From: Talinum fruticosum | Lineage: Eukaryota; Streptophyta; Magnoliopsida; Caryophyllales; Talinaceae | DNA: 64,000 nucleotides | Assembly: GCA_021018815.1 (NCBI GenBank) | Contig: JAITYX010000005.1 | Span: 6,977,501 to 7,041,500, forward strand | Reading direction: 5' to 3' | Part shown: in pieces, positions 45,089 through 57,769 of the stretch | How positions within the stretch are numbered: position 1 is the stretch's first letter | Layout: each line of letters begins with the position of its first letter | The notes under the pieces: generated by a model | The model's database searches: none | What the model saw: only the letters and a program-made list of their open reading frames with translations | What the model was told of the DNA's origin: nothing | Made by a program: the position numbers and the translations under genes

Positions 45089-45093
45089 TGGTT

Positions 45094-45775
45094 CTTAAGA
45101 AAACACATCCAGGTAAAATCTTAAATAATCATCAATAAAACAAGAACATAAGATTTACCCCTAAACTCTTAACAAAAATTTCCCTATATAGATCCATATG
45201 AATCAGCTCAAGCACTTTAGATGTGGACATATTTTTAAGTGGTTTAAGTGATGACCTAACTCGTTTCCCTTTCACACAAGCATCACAAACTATATCTTTG
45301 TTAAATGCACATTTAAGGAGTCATCGGACTAACCCATGTGATGATAATTTCTTAATAGTATGCATGCTAATATGACCCAATCTACGATATCATGTCCAAG
45401 ACTCATCATTTACTACAGCTTTAAGACAAGATAAATTCCGAGATGAATTGTTTAGCAAAATAGTATAAGTGTTACCTGACCTCATATCAAAAAGTTTTAT
45501 TTCATGAGTTGTTTCATTTGAGATGAAACAATTGATTTGAGTGAACTTTACCACCTTGACCTTTTGAGATATGCTCGGAAGGTTGTATTTGAGTCCTTCA
45601 ACGAGATAGACCGAATTGACCGAGTTCTCCATATCTAACTCTTCTAATCTCGACAATTTTACCTTGTTGTCTCCAAAAGTGACTCGTCCGCCTTTCATCT
45701 TCTCCAAATCAAAGAGTCTAGAGTTCCCAGTCATATGTCTTGAGCAGACCACTGTCTAGGTACTAGTGGTCTTTC
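45094..45775 (-). pseudogene. pol: Element D protease and integrase N-part (broken)
   Basis: The minus strand shows a YLDSG protease core near 45752 (DSG intact), SRHMTGNSRLF and RVTFGDN, then integrase zinc-domain remnants, running up to WMCFLKN at the CACTA junction. Stops and frame changes are frequent. Confidence 0.75.
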
Positions 45776-46499
45776 TTTTCTCTAAGGTAATCATGCAAAA
45801 GAAAGCAAACTAACCTTTTTACTTCCTCTAACAAACCTAGTACCTATCATTACTCGGGTTAGTTCGGAGGAAAGGCACTCTTGGGAACCCAACAATGAAT
45901 AATCTTAGGTAGAGTCCGATTCCAACTCTTCTTCTTTGAATACAAAGTCTCATAGTTGTTAAAATTTTTTCTTATATAAGAGGTTTGGGGACACTTCTTT
46001 TGATAAAATTTTCTAGGCTCGATCCTCCTTTTCACTCGATTGAGTTAAACTATGCTCAATTTATCTAAAATTGATTTTTCTGGAATCCTTTTTGAGAAGA
46101 CTCTTATAGAAGTTATCCTTTTATTCAGAGTTAAAACGTAAACCTTCTTTTCTAAAAGAAACACACTGAGAACCCAAAAGCAAATCAAGGTTTTTCTAAC
46201 CTTGAGTGAGTTTTAAAACTAAGTTATGAGACACTTCCAACTTTTTCTTCAAAATCTCATTCTCAAATTTTAGGCTCTTAACTTAGTTTTATTATTTTGT
46301 GAGCTAGTCTCGAGTACCTTTATGTTAAGTCTCGGTTTTTCTAAATTATTTTTCAAAATAGTATTCTCGGTTTATAAAGACTCAATTTTTCTTGAAAGAG
46401 GGAAGAATCGAATTGGACTTTTCCTATAAAGTAAAAATATATTTAGCAAGATCTTTGTTAGAGAACTTAAGAAAGTAATTAATTACTTCTTGGGGATCA

Positions 46500-47601
46500 G
46501 TTTTCTTAGACTCAAATGAGTCTTGCATTGACTCGGTTTTGCGTCCGAGTCTATCATTGCCATCATACACTTGAATTCATCTTTAGTGTCTTCCTCATCA
46601 TTTGATTCATCGTCACTACATGTAGCCACCATGTCTTTCTTCTTCTTGTAATCTTTCTTTCTTTTTGGGCAGTCCTTGAAATGTTCCTTACTACTATAAT
46701 TAAAACACCCAAAGTTTTTAGTAGAAGAAAAGTTTTAAGAGAAAGAGGTTTTACCTTTTTGTCTTTTCTATAGACCTCATTTCTTAGCTTCTTCCGCCAC
46801 TTCTTGTGCTTCATCATCTTATTGAATCCTTTGACAAGAAATACCACTAGGTCTTCCTCTAAATTTGAGATGCTTAGGCATGGTCCAAGTTTTTCTAACG
46901 CTTTCAAGGAAACATTCCTCCTCATGCTAACTTGAATTTCTTCCTCTTAGAGATGTAACTCATGGGTTAGAAGTTTCCTAATGAGCTCATCAAGCTTTAA
47001 TTTGCTGAGGCCCCGAGCTTCTTTAATTGTTGTTACCTTTGGAGCCCATTTCATCTTAAGAAGACATCTTAGAGGTTTTCTAATCACTTCTTTGTTTGAT
47101 ATCTTCTTATCGAGAGACTTTAGGTTGTTTACTATCTCGAGTAAACCTTACATACATCTTGGTAATACCTTCAACGACCTCCATTTTTACTAGCTCGTAC
47201 TTATGGAGGTACTGGCTAATTTTGGTCTGCCTAACCTAGCTTGTCCCTTTATAGGTGGTCACTAAAGTGTCCCACACTTCTTTAGCCGTGTCACAGGCTG
47301 AGGCTTTGTTAAACTCAAACGAGTCTAACAAGCACATTAAGATATTCACAGACTCTGTGGTTCTTCTTGTGCCTTTCTCGTTTGGTTGTCGTGCGCTTTG
47401 TCTTCAATTTTGGCATTGTTTCATTGCTAATTTACTTCATTGGACATAGTTCCCATAGGTGACGATGTCCCAAACTTCCTAATATTGGTCTTGTATGAAG
47501 CATTGCATCGGTTTTTCCAACGGGTGAAGTTAGAGCCCTTGAACTTCGAGTGGCCTTGTGAAAGACCTTCCTTCATCGAATTCTCCATTTTGATGAGCCA
47601 T
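46500..47601 (-). pseudogene. gag: Element D gag (broken)
   Basis: The ATG at 47599-47601 begins MAHQNGEFDEG, matching element E. The zinc knuckle near 46710-46670 has lost one Cys (CFNYSSKEHFKDC, with Tyr for the second Cys). The following Lys-rich and ATCSDDES acidic stretch is preserved. Many frame changes. Diverged Gag C-terminal sequence extends to about 45800. Confidence 0.75.
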
Positions 47602-47644
47602 AATCTTTAAACCTTCGGAGTGTTAGTTTCTTGTGGGAAGGCTA

Positions 47645-47658
47645 GGCTCTAATACCAA
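47645..47658 (-). promoter_or_regulatory. Primer-binding site of element D
   Basis: On the minus strand TTGGTATTAGAGCC directly follows the LTR, again of the initiator tRNA-Met type. Confidence 0.8.
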
Positions 47659-47659
47659 T

Positions 47660-49266
47660 TAAAAGTATAATAGGAGAAGTAAATTACCCTAGGTAGAGGG
47701 AGGTGAATAGGGTGCTTGAACGTTGCGAAAATTAAAGTTTAGAAGAACTGCGTGCTCGAAACAATAACTAAGTCTAGATCGACTCACTCAGGAGGTAAAA
47801 GGATAGACGGGTGATGTTACGAGGAAACCCTCATGAGCTAGAAAACCTCGGACAATACTAATTCAAGCACCAAGTCAAATCCATTAATTGAATCCTCAAT
47901 TACGATGAATACAACAATCCAGATTTATTCCCTTAGAAAAATCTATTATAATTTTTCCTAGGCTTAGAAATTCCTTTATCCGACCTAGTCCTTCCAAGTT
48001 GAAGTTTCCTTATTAACTTAGAACAATTGAGTTGAAGTTATATCAATCAGTTAAGTGAAACAAGAAAAGTGTTTGAAGATTAAAGAGAAGTTACAAAATT
48101 TTTCTCACTAAGAGTTACAACTCGAAAAAGAGTAAGATAACAAAGTAGGAGATGTAAGCTAGATGTGTATGATCAAATTAGCTCTTATTTTTCCATTAGT
48201 GAGAATCTTGTGCTACGGCTTCTTTAAATAGTTTGCCTTGAGAAAAATGTCGTTGAGTCTTTAGTCTGGAAGAACCAGGTCGACTAGCCGTTGTAACGGA
48301 TAGTTTGAGGACTCGCTTTTGGACCATCTTGAAATAGCTATTGAGCCTAGGTCATAGTTTCCAAAAGTTGTTCTACCAAATCCAGGAAACTGGAAAAGCT
48401 CGTTAAACTCATAAATAAACTATTACCCAAAACGGTAATAAACAAGCTTGTTAGCCATGTCCGAGTTGTTCCGTGTTTTCCGGCTTTTCCGTCTACGAGC
48501 TTCAACGATTATGAAGACTTTGTTTTTGCTTTTCTTTGAGTTTATTCAACTTTAGAAAACCTATAAAAATAATGAAGAATGGTTTTCAAAGTATAAACAT
48601 ACTTTGATCCGTAATTAGATTAAGATTAGTCTAAATAAAGCGTTTAAGGATCAATTATCCTTAATCCATTAATCTGAAAATTTTCTAGTCTAATATTCAA
48701 TAAATTCAAGTTCTAGATATGTTCAATCTCGTAAATAATAAGTTTAACCTTAATGGGTATATGAGTTATTCGGACATTTTTAAATTATGCCATGTTAAAT
48801 AGTTACATCGTAATGGTTTTGACTTAAGTAAAATTAAAATAATTAAGCTTAAGCGGAGAAAACAAATATTCTTATGTCCTAAAAAGAGCATATTCTAGGC
48901 TTTTCAGTCCATTTTATGAAGATTGTTATATTTAGAGTGACATGTTAAATATGAAAATGCTTTGACAAACTTAATGTCCGAGTTGGCTTGAGTGGGTCGA
49001 TTCATCGAGAATTGAGTGGGTCAGTCAAATTCAGCTTATAATGACTAAGTCATTTTTTACTTTCTGAAGTAAATTGAGTCTAAGACTTATACAAATATTC
49101 TTTTAAGGTATAACTTATGAAGACTATGCCTTAAATCTTGGGTTACTTGTAAAGATAACTTAGTTTTGTGAATTTCTTTTAGGATGCTTCTTACTTAATC
49201 CTAAAATTAGATGTATGACTTGAATTCAAAAGATGTAAGAGGTTAGTTAGTCATACCCGAGTCTTA
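47660..49266 (-). repeat. Element D 5' LTR, about 1.6 kb
   Basis: The minus strand starts near 49266 (TTAAGACTCGGGTATGACTA) and ends at 47660 (...ATTATACTTTTA, the terminal CA mutated). The layout matches the element E LTR, with a TATA-like CTATTTAAAG near 48222-48231. It is clearly more diverged than the E LTRs. Confidence 0.75.
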
Positions 49267-49699
49267 AAAAAAAACTCACATAAGAGACTTGTAGTCAATA
49301 AACTCAAGACTATATCACAATAAGCAATCGACAACAATCCTAGCAACTCATTTTTATGGTTCTCATTTTCGATTCGCATTTCTCACTTCTAACTCACAAG
49401 ATAAAACTTAAACTTGTAATACCTTAGTCATTTGAAACCTTATAGGAGCCCCAGCCCGTTCCCGTAGGGAAGCGAATCGAGTTTCCCAACGAATGCCAGC
49501 TTCACATGATGTGTGCTTATCAAGTGAATGATAAGGCTTTTTAAAAGAGATTTTCAAGAAGAGTTTGATTGGCAATTTTTAGGAAATCATTTTATTTTCA
49601 AAGGAGGTTTTAAAAGTCTCAAGATGTTATTTCTAAAGGTAAAGAATCAGAAAATTAAAGAGTACATCATGGCTTAACGCTTTTGGACCAAATAGAAGA
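49267..49699. other. Unassigned AT-rich spacer
   Basis: No gene or repeat boundary was recognised between the element D LTR and the Tat-like LTR segment. Confidence 0.4.
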
Positions 49700-51016
49700 A
49701 ATTTGCATGTGTTAGGAGCTAAGACACCAACACTAGCCTCGAACTCGCCGCCGACTATATGACCGAGACTCGAAAGGTCAATCTCGGTCATATAACTTCA
49801 ATTGTCAAGAATTACCCAAATTTTTCTATTTTTTAACCTAAAATGTCAAGAATCGGTTTAAAGAATAAAAACCTAAAAGAGGGAGTCGCTAGTCGGCTTT
49901 AGGAAATAAAAACTAACAAAAATACAAAAAACTCTTCCAACTTCAAGCATGGAAAACTAAATTTAGGAAAGGTTTTTAGAAAGAGACTTCGTTGGTCTTA
50001 AACCGAGAATCCGGTGTTCGGGGTGAAGGTATGAAACAAAGAAGGATGCTCTTCATTTTCCCCGTCAAAAGACAATCTTTACTAATTAAAAAGGTGAGTG
50101 TAAATCGCGTTAAGAAAATCAAGCAAACAATCCGCAATAGGCAAAAATTAAAGGCAAACAAAATATGCTTAAAAGCGGCAAATAAAGCATTAAATGAAAG
50201 AAATAAAGAAAGTAATAAAGGAAAGAAAAACAAAGAAGGAAAGCGAAAAATAAAATATTACAGCGGGTGAGAAGGAAAGTAAAGCGATAACATCGTTAAT
50301 CCACATTATCAAAGTAATAAATAACCGAAATTAAATAAACAAACTCCGGAATGGTGGAATGCCGCCCTCGGGTATACCCACCTGCTAGACTTGAGTCGCA
50401 ATCACATTTTGACAGAGTGATGGTAGGCGATGACAAGCAAAGGAGGCAAAGAATGCCTTTATGTAAGTGGTTTAGAAAAAGAAGTTTGAAGTGTTTGTGG
50501 AGAGAATAGAATGGAGAGGAGAGAGAGTGAGAGTATTCAACAATTGGGGGTTTTCCAATTGAATTGGTGTGTAAAGGTGTGTTAAATGAAAAGGGAGCAA
50601 CCTCTTATTTAGAGGAAAGTTGAGGGTTTAGGAAACCCTAAACCTAACTTCAAAAGCCGTCGATTGAAGAGATAAGGATGGCGAAAATCCCGAAAATGGA
50701 TAGAGGAGATCCCATGGAGCTGAACCGACCGAACGACGTCATTCAGGAGGAGGCCCGAAATGGGCGCCGGTTTTGGAAACTTTCCAATTTTGAAAGCTTT
50801 CTATTTTTCGAAAGTGTCTATTTTTGGAAGGTTTCTATTTTTTAAAAGTTTTTATTTTTCGTGTGGGTTGGCTTTTTGGGCTACTGGCTTCCTCCACTCT
50901 ACTTTAATCTGATCTTGACGCGAGCATGCAAACGAGATTGGGTTTTCATCACCGGACCAACAAAAATAAAAGAAATAAATAAATAAAACAGAGACGACAC
51001 TTTTTAGGTGTCTACA
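49700..51016 (-). repeat. Partial or solo LTR, Tat-like Ty3/gypsy (tentative)
   Basis: On the minus strand it begins TGTAGACACCTAAAAAGTGTC at 51016, the wording typical of Tat-lineage gypsy LTRs. A TATA-like CTCTAAATAAGAGG near 50605-50618 is followed by a CT-rich leader. The other boundary and a TSD could not be fixed, so 49700 is approximate. No gag/pol is attached. Confidence 0.45.
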
Positions 51017-52389
51017 ATCCCATATTCTCTTTTATCCCATTTTAACCAAGTTATAGCTTCAAAATTCACAAATTATCCATCAATAATATTCTTCCCACAA
51101 CAAATCAAGTAATTTTGCATTGCATCTTGCCTCTTCTCTCACTCTCTGTTTGTTTTTTATTTTAAATTTCGGATAGCAGCCGAGGACATTGCTAAAATGG
51201 CTCTGACACAACGTTGTTTTCTAAGCAAGTTTCTAGGCAAAGACAGCTACAACAAAGGCAGTATTCAACCACTTTTCTCTTTTGTATTTTAGTCCATTAA
51301 CAATCAAAGTTTGGTCCCAAAAACAACCTAACTCAAACTCAAGTAGTGCGCATGAACAAACAAAAAAACATCATCAAATTATCTCAAAATTCACATGCAT
51401 GTCATTCTTTTCCATAGAAAATTCCATCAACATCTAAATCACAAATTTAAAAACTCAAAACCTCGATATACTCCCAACTGCACAAATTAATCTCACATGC
51501 CCAAATCCTCTACAATTAAAAACTAAAGATTACTCCAAGAGTATATGAAAGTAACATTCAAGCTTGAAATTGATTTAGTTTGGAAGTAATATATATTAGG
51601 TAAATAAGTTATCCACCTTGAAATTTAGAGATTGAGGGGTAGGATACTAAAAATGATTGAATTGAGCCTTTTCTCATCATCACCATCATCATCATCTTCT
51701 CTCTCTCTCTCTTTCTCCCTCCTTGTGTGTGTCGAATATCCCATCTCCTCTTTCCTGTTATTTTTGTCCTAAGGCAGCCCCCTTCCCCGTAATTCCCTCT
51801 TTTTTTTTTTTTTTTTTTTTGTAGACTAGTAAATAGGGTACAAGGAGTCAGGGTTTGGGCTTAAAGACAAATTATACTTGGTCCAAACAACATATAAAGG
51901 GGTTCTCAAATTTTAATAAAAAATAGATTTATATTCAACCAAGTTGAATGACGTAAAACTAACTCAATCAAGAATGGCCACCAACGTAAAATCACAAAAA
52001 TTAAATTAATAAGTTGTAAAAGTAGGCTAACTCATATAATTAGACTACTTAAAATTCATAGTCCTTACAAGGATATTTGAGCTCCTTTAAGTCCATTAGT
52101 TCTAAAGTCACTATTGCTACTAAAACGTGGACATTTGGTAGTAAAAAAAGGGTTTTATGGGTATAACAACTCATTTTATCACATTTACTTGTACTCTTTA
52201 TCCATATACAATAGAGGTGCCTAATGATGTACTTCACGAATGCTTATTGGAATGGAAAATTGATCAAAATTGCCAAGGCTCACTATTAATAATTGTAGCA
52301 TGAATGACTACGTGATTACTTAATGTTGGGTAAATTATTGTCTAGCTCATTGATGCTTAAAGGATATTTTCTTCAAATGTACTGTTATA
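51017..52389. other. AT-rich stretch with microsatellites, no gene recognised
   Basis: It contains a (TCA)n(CT)n tract at about 51676-51713 and a run of about 22 T at 51801-51822, possibly the tail of a retroposed sequence. No coding similarity was seen. Confidence 0.45.
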
Positions 52390-53399
52390 CTCGTATCTTA
52401 ATTTGATTGTCAAGGAGGAGCTAGATGCGATTAGAGATGGAATAGAAAGGATAAAAGAATGTGTGGTCTTTTGGCCAACCAACCTAAAAAGAGTGAAAGC
52501 TTTTGATAATGTAGCTCAACATTTAGGGATTATGTGCTCCAAAAAGCCCATTGGATTCCCCACTCGATAGAACTGTACCTATATGATGTTGTAAGTAGAT
52601 ATAAAATATAAAGATGTATTTCCCTTACTAAAATATAAGGATAAACACAACATAAATTTGTCTACCGATAAGGATTAACAATTTACTACTAATATGTGCA
52701 AGAGATTAAAGTTCTTCTATACTTGACAGAGCTATTTTCTTGAAACTGGTACCCTACTGCAAATGTCTTCTTTCCTCAAGTTTGTGAGATCAAATTGGAG
52801 TTAAATCAATGGTTGTATTATGGAGATATTGATGTGGAATTGATGCCTTCAAGAATGTTAGAGAAATTTTATACATATTGGTTTAATATCAATGGAATTT
52901 TAAGCATTGCAGTTGTTTTTTATCCTATGTATAAATTGAAAATATTGTAGTACTATCTCCTTCAAATATATGAATGTGAAGATTCATCTAAGAGAAAGAT
53001 TGAAAGGATTAAAGCCCTTTGTTATGAGTTATTCGATGAGCATTAGAGCCAAGAAAACAATCCAAGTGAATCTTTACATACTATGACATCTCTTGATGTA
53101 CATAATAATAAAGACCCTTTGCCAAAATTCAATACCTTTGTACATGAAGAGAGTAGTATTATGATTAAATAAGAGTTGGATTGTCATTTCGAAGAGGAGA
53201 ACTTACCTAGACCATAAGATTTTGATATCTTAACATGGCGAAAAAGTCATGAGAGTATTAAGAACCCCATTTTACATACGATTACTAGATATCTATTTAT
53301 AATATCTATCTCCATTGTAGTCTTAGAATTTTCATTTAGAATTAGTGGTAGACTAATTGGTCCACATCATAGCAAGTTGCATCTAAAGAATATAGAGGC
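52390..53399 (+). pseudogene. hAT-superfamily transposase, decayed
   Basis: In broken frames the plus strand reads like plant BED-hAT (RICESLEEPER/DAYSLEEPER-type) transposases. IRDGIERIKECVVF is near 52430, a CNCTYMML-like remnant of the conserved WNSTYLML near 52565, and a tyrosine/tryptophan-rich YTYWFNI remnant near 52870. The C-terminal dimerisation segment (DFDILTWRKSHE...NPILHTITRYL, then SGRLIGPHHSKL) is near 53218-53385. It is interrupted by another hAT element after KNIEA; the frame resumes at 63287 with ALLERTKALLH. It has many stops, and the N-terminal zinc finger was not found. Confidence 0.7.
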
Positions 53400-53683
53400 T
53401 GGGACTGCGCAAAAAAATTAGAACCGTAAAACCTAACTATGAACCGGCCGAATCGAACCGCTTTTCCAGTTAACCAAACCGGTTAAAGTTTCCGGTTAAC
53501 CGAACTGGTGAATTGATAGCTTATTCAGTTTAGAATTTTAAAATTGATGGTTAAGCGGAACCAATAATAATTTTTAAAAAATTAAAATAATTATGAGAAA
53601 TTTTATTTGTTTGAAAAAAAATCAACCTTGCTCGACTGTCTTGTCTTTTTTTTTTTTTGTCTTTCCGGGCTACAAAAATTTTA

Positions 53684-54255
53684 AAATAATTATGTCTTTT
53701 ATTGGGGAAACCTTCCGGTCGGTTACCAATACTCTTGCATTTTCAAATTCAACAACAAATGTTTCAGGGTTTGTCACAAACTGTGGGGAGATATATCCTT
53801 TATCAATATGCAAAACAAGAAAAGATACTATCTTAACATCACAATGATGTTTGGCAGTTGAAACTACTGCAGCTGCTTGACTACAAGCCACAAACCTCCA
53901 TTCCCTCTTCAACTTACACTCGTGATCTCGAAGGAAGATGATGACTTAATGGATAACACACCATCCGGGCCAACTTTGTCGATGACATTAGCAGTCATAA
54001 TACCAATTAATTCATTATTCCCATATGAAATGAAGGTAATAGATGAAAACAATATGCCACAAAATTGGTTTTATTGTTACTTAAAATTGATGCAACAGTT
54101 AGTCATGCATTAAAGCAATTTAGAAACTAGAGAAAACAACTACAATAATACCTTTGATGTCATGACGACCATTGATTGGCTTAACTTGCTTTTCTAGCTC
54201 TTCTACCAAACCTTGGATAGTTTTATCAATGCCTCTCTTCAAAGACACAGGGTTT
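53684..54255 (-). pseudogene. Captured chaperonin-60 gene fragment, part 2 (likely plastid alpha subunit)
   Basis: On the minus strand, exon-like pieces match group I chaperonin 60. [20 protein letters not shown] begins at the gypsy junction and runs to HDIKG (about 54165). An intron-like gap follows. Next come GNNELIGIMTANVIDKVGPD and VLSIKSSSSFE (about 54032-53930), another intron-like gap beginning GTTTGTGG, then DKGYISPQFVTNPETFVVEF and ENARVLVTD (about 53830-53740). Wording fits the plastid alpha subunit, which helps fold Rubisco. Introns are retained, so genomic DNA and not mRNA was captured. Splice acceptors have decayed and a stop or frameshift is present, so it is not functional. Confidence 0.75.
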
Positions 54256-54405
54256 TGTAATACCCTCAATCACCATTACTTAATATTCCCTATTTAGAGA
54301 GTATAACGCATGGTCGTAGCGGAAAGTAATGATCCGAGACGTTACCGCCGTCCTAAAAATAGGACCAGGCTAGAAATCACCAAAGGAATGCTCTTATTAC
54401 GGGCT
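54256..54405 (-). repeat. Gypsy 3' LTR remnant (about 150 bp)
   Basis: Matches the inner end of the right-hand LTR (59190-59300): shared are TCACCATTACTTAATA, AGAGAGTAT..CG.ATGGTCG, AGTAA.GATC.GAGACGTTACC and GTC.T..AAATA. The rest of the LTR and the PPT are deleted, although the outer end and TSD are intact. Confidence 0.7.
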
Positions 54406-54439
54406 TTCTTAACCCTATAATCTAATATTTGAACTGGGT

Positions 54440-57400
54440 GCTCCTCATATATTAAATTCTCAGTGATTTCTAGTAGCTCTATCACAATATTATAGCTTGG
54501 TTGGGTACACACTTCCTGAACTGCTAAATATGGAAGACGTTATTCACATGTTTGAGTTCGGACGACAGAGCTAACCTATAGGTCACTGGATTGAACTCTT
54601 CTACAATCTCATATGACCCAATATATCTAGGACTTAATTTTCCCTTAACATTGAATCTCTAAGCCCTTTCATTGTGGACACTTTCAAAAACACTTTTATT
54701 TGTATAGCTTTTTTGTTGACTTTGAGTTGTCTTAATGAGTTATTAAATCTTCCCAACCTTTTCAGTTGTTCCTTGGATCAACTCGGGGCCTATAGTCAAT
54801 ACTTCATTCAACTCACTCCAACATAATGGGGTTTTGCATTTCCTTCGAGTACAATGCTTCAAATGGAGCCATTTTAATGGTGGCATGATAATTGTTATTA
54901 TAGGATAATTCCACCAAAAGGAAATCATCCTCCCATTTCCCTTGAAAGTCGAGTACACATGCTCTCAACATATCTTCCAATATTTGATTCACTCTTTCAG
55001 TCCGCCCATCTATTTCTAGGTGATATGAACTACTAAAATTTAGTTTAGTCCTTAAAGCTCACTCGTAGAGCATGCTAGAAATGCGCTTAGAACCTCTTGT
55101 CCCTATCACATATGATGTCCTTAGGTGTGTCATATAACCTAACAATTTCTTTAACTTACAACTATGCCAGTCTCTCTACATTCCATGTGTCATGTATTGG
55201 TATAAAATGGGCATATTTAGTAAGTCGGTCAAGCAATCATCCAAACAACATTTTTCTTCGAAGCAATAAGAAGTAATCTCATGACAAAGTCCATTGAAGT
55301 TGAAACTCATTTCCAAGTAGGAATCTCCAAAGGTGTCAACTTACCTACATGACGTTGATGTTCAGCCTTAACCATTTGACAGGTCAAGCACTTATCCATG
55401 TATTCTGTGATATCCCTTTTCATATTATTCCACCAAAAATATTGCTTCAAATCTCTATATATTTTTGTTCCTTATGGGTGTACCGAGTATCGTGTATTGT
55501 GAGCTTCCTCGAGAATTTTTCTTTTTAATTCCTCTTTATTCGATACACATAACAGATTCTAAAACCTCAGGGTTCCTTCCTCATGTATTACAAAACTAGG
55601 AGATTTTCCCCATTTAATATTTTGCTTAATCCTTTTAACCCAACAACATCGTTTTGGCCTAATTGGATCTCTTTCATTATAGTAGGTTGTATCTCTATTG
55701 CCTCCGAGAAACCCACTCGTTTTTCCATGTGAGACTAACTCAATACCCATATTATAGAGGTCTTGTAAAACGTCAGGCTGAGTTGTCATTATTGCATTCA
55801 AACTATATTGTGTCTTCCTACTTAATGCATTAGTCACGCCATTCGCTTTCCCTAGGTGATATTGTATTTGTAAATCATAATCCTTAAGTAACTCTAACTA
55901 ACGACGTTGCCTCAAATTGATCTCCTTTTGGATAAAAATGTACTTCAGGCTCGATGGTCGAGTATAAATTTTGTATGTCGCTCCATATAGGTAATGTCTC
56001 CAAATTTTTAAAGTAAACACAACAGCAACCAACTCTAAATCATGAGTAGGATAATTCTTTTCATATGGTTTGAGTTGTCGGAATGCATAAGTTATCACTT
56101 TATCATCCTGCATTAACACTCATCCTAACCCATTTTTAAAGGCATCACTATAGACGGTATACTCTTTACCTTCTACCACTAAGGTAAGAATAAGGGTTGT
56201 GGTTAAACTTTTCTTCAACTCCCGAAAGGCCTCTTCACATTTATCCGCTGAAATTTTGTTGTTTTCTTTAACAAAATTGTTAGTGATGATGCTATTTTTG
56301 AAAAATCTTGTACAAACCTCTTGTAGTAACCTCCCAACCCAAGAAAACTCATCATTTATGTAACATTGGTTGGTCTTGGCCATTCGATTACTTGCATTAC
56401 CTTATGAGGATCAACCTTAATCTCTTCCTTAGAAACAACGTGCCCTAAAAATGCCACCTCTTCCAACCAAAATTCATATTTTTGTAATTTGGCATATAAT
56501 TGATGTTCTCTCAAAGATTGTAGTGCCATTCTTAGGTACTAAGCATGTTCTCCTTTATCCTTAGAGTACATGAGAATATCATCAATAAATACCACCACAA
56601 CTTTATCTAAGTAAGGCCTAAAAATTTTGTTCATGAGGTCCATGAATACAGTAGGTGCATTGGTAAGTTTAAAGGGCATCTCCGTAAATTCATAATGCTC
56701 ATATCCGATTCTAAAGGCAGTTTTGGGAATATCTTCCTATTTAATTCTAAGTTGGTAAAACACACCATCTCCTTATAATTGATTAAAAAAATTATCAATT
56801 CGAGGTACAGGGTACTTGTTCTTAAAGGTTATCTTGTTTAGCTCTCTATAATCCACATATAGTCTTAAAGTTCCATCCTTATTTTTCACAAACAAGACTC
56901 GGAGCTCCATAGGTTGACATACTTTGGCCTTTTTGTATCTATTCATCAAGTTGGCCTTCAACTCTTTAAGTTTCGTTGGGGTCATCCTATATAGCGCTTT
57001 AGAAATAGGTTTTGCACCAGGAATTAATTCAATTTTAAAATTAATCTCCCTTTGAGGAGGTAGGTCGGGTAAATCTTTAGGAAATACATCTAAAAATTCA
57101 CATATTACGGGTATATGATCTATATATGTCTTTTCTTTTATATCTTTAGTAAGATAAATACCCCGTGCAACGCTTCTTAATAGCTTGCCAGTCTTCATGA
57201 CTCGAAATTATGGAATACTCCCTTGTATGTTTTTCACCCCGAAAACACACTTCTTTCCCTTTCTGTCCCTTTAAAATAACCTTACAACCTTTACAATATA
57301 TATTCACCTTATGAATTGCCACCCAATCTATTCCTAAAATTACATCAAATCACACCGGATCAAATTAGATTAAATCTACGGAAACAACTTCCCACATATG

Positions 57401-57600
57401 ACTATGGGCACATGTTGATAAAGAATTAGGCATTTACCACTTTCCATTTGGCAATCCGATTTGGCACTCTATTCGGGCCTTATGATCATCGAAATTTAAT
57501 TGAGAGGCAACTTGAGTAAATATAAATGAATGGGTGGCACCAGAATCAAATAAAATATAAAAAGACTTCGAGTTTAGAAAAGAGTACCAGTGACAACCGT
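54440..57600 (-). pseudogene. pol: Gypsy pol: protease, RT, RNase H, integrase (broken)
   Basis: The protease core LFDSGATHSFIF is at about 57556-57520. RT runs about 57120-56500: [15 protein letters not shown], a YRMTP..LKELK block, [20 protein letters not shown], and [13 protein letters not shown] near 56590 (IDD for the usual F/YxDD). RNase H has TVYSDAFKNGLG near 56130. Integrase shows VDRLTKYAHFI near 55215 and the C-terminal GKLSPRYIGSYEIVEEFNPV near 54645. This motif set is that of Tekay/Del-type chromoviruses. Stops are frequent. Confidence 0.85.
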
Positions 57601-57769
57601 CCCCGAAGTGGTGGCTTCTTTCTTATTGATCATGTATACTCGTCCTACAGTCACGGGGTTAGAAGACGGCGCATGTCCTTAACGTGGTTCCATCAGGGGC
57701 TTCACAACTCCCTTCTTTACAACTTTCTATCTTCTTGGGCAACCGTTTACTAAATGTTCATGGCTACCA

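Larger units (their letters stand above)
31022..45090. mobile_element. Non-autonomous CACTA (En/Spm) transposon, interrupted by element E
   Basis: Inverted termini are CACTACTAC at 31022 and GTAGTAGTG ending at 45090, with a perfect 3-bp TSD GTT (31019-31021 and 45091-45093). Both subterminal regions carry many copies, in both orientations, of CCTATTACTACGGTT, the typical CACTA arrangement for transposase binding. Without element E the element is about 3.1 kb. I found no transposase (TnpD/TPase-like) reading frame in 31341-33431 or 44356-44865, so it depends on a partner elsewhere. Confidence 0.85.
29002..49266 (-). mobile_element. Element D: minus-strand Sirevirus-like copia retrotransposon split by a CACTA element
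   Basis: Reading the minus strand: LTR (49266-47660), PBS, gag, protease and integrase N-part, then the CACTA insertion (45090-31022), integrase C-part, RT and the start of RNase H, ending at about 29002. The 3' end (end of RNase H, any 3' gene, 3' LTR) is missing. Removing the CACTA and one GTT restores an integrase reading frame across the junction (WMCFLKN then KKEAFKEF). It is more diverged and probably older than element E. Confidence 0.85.
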
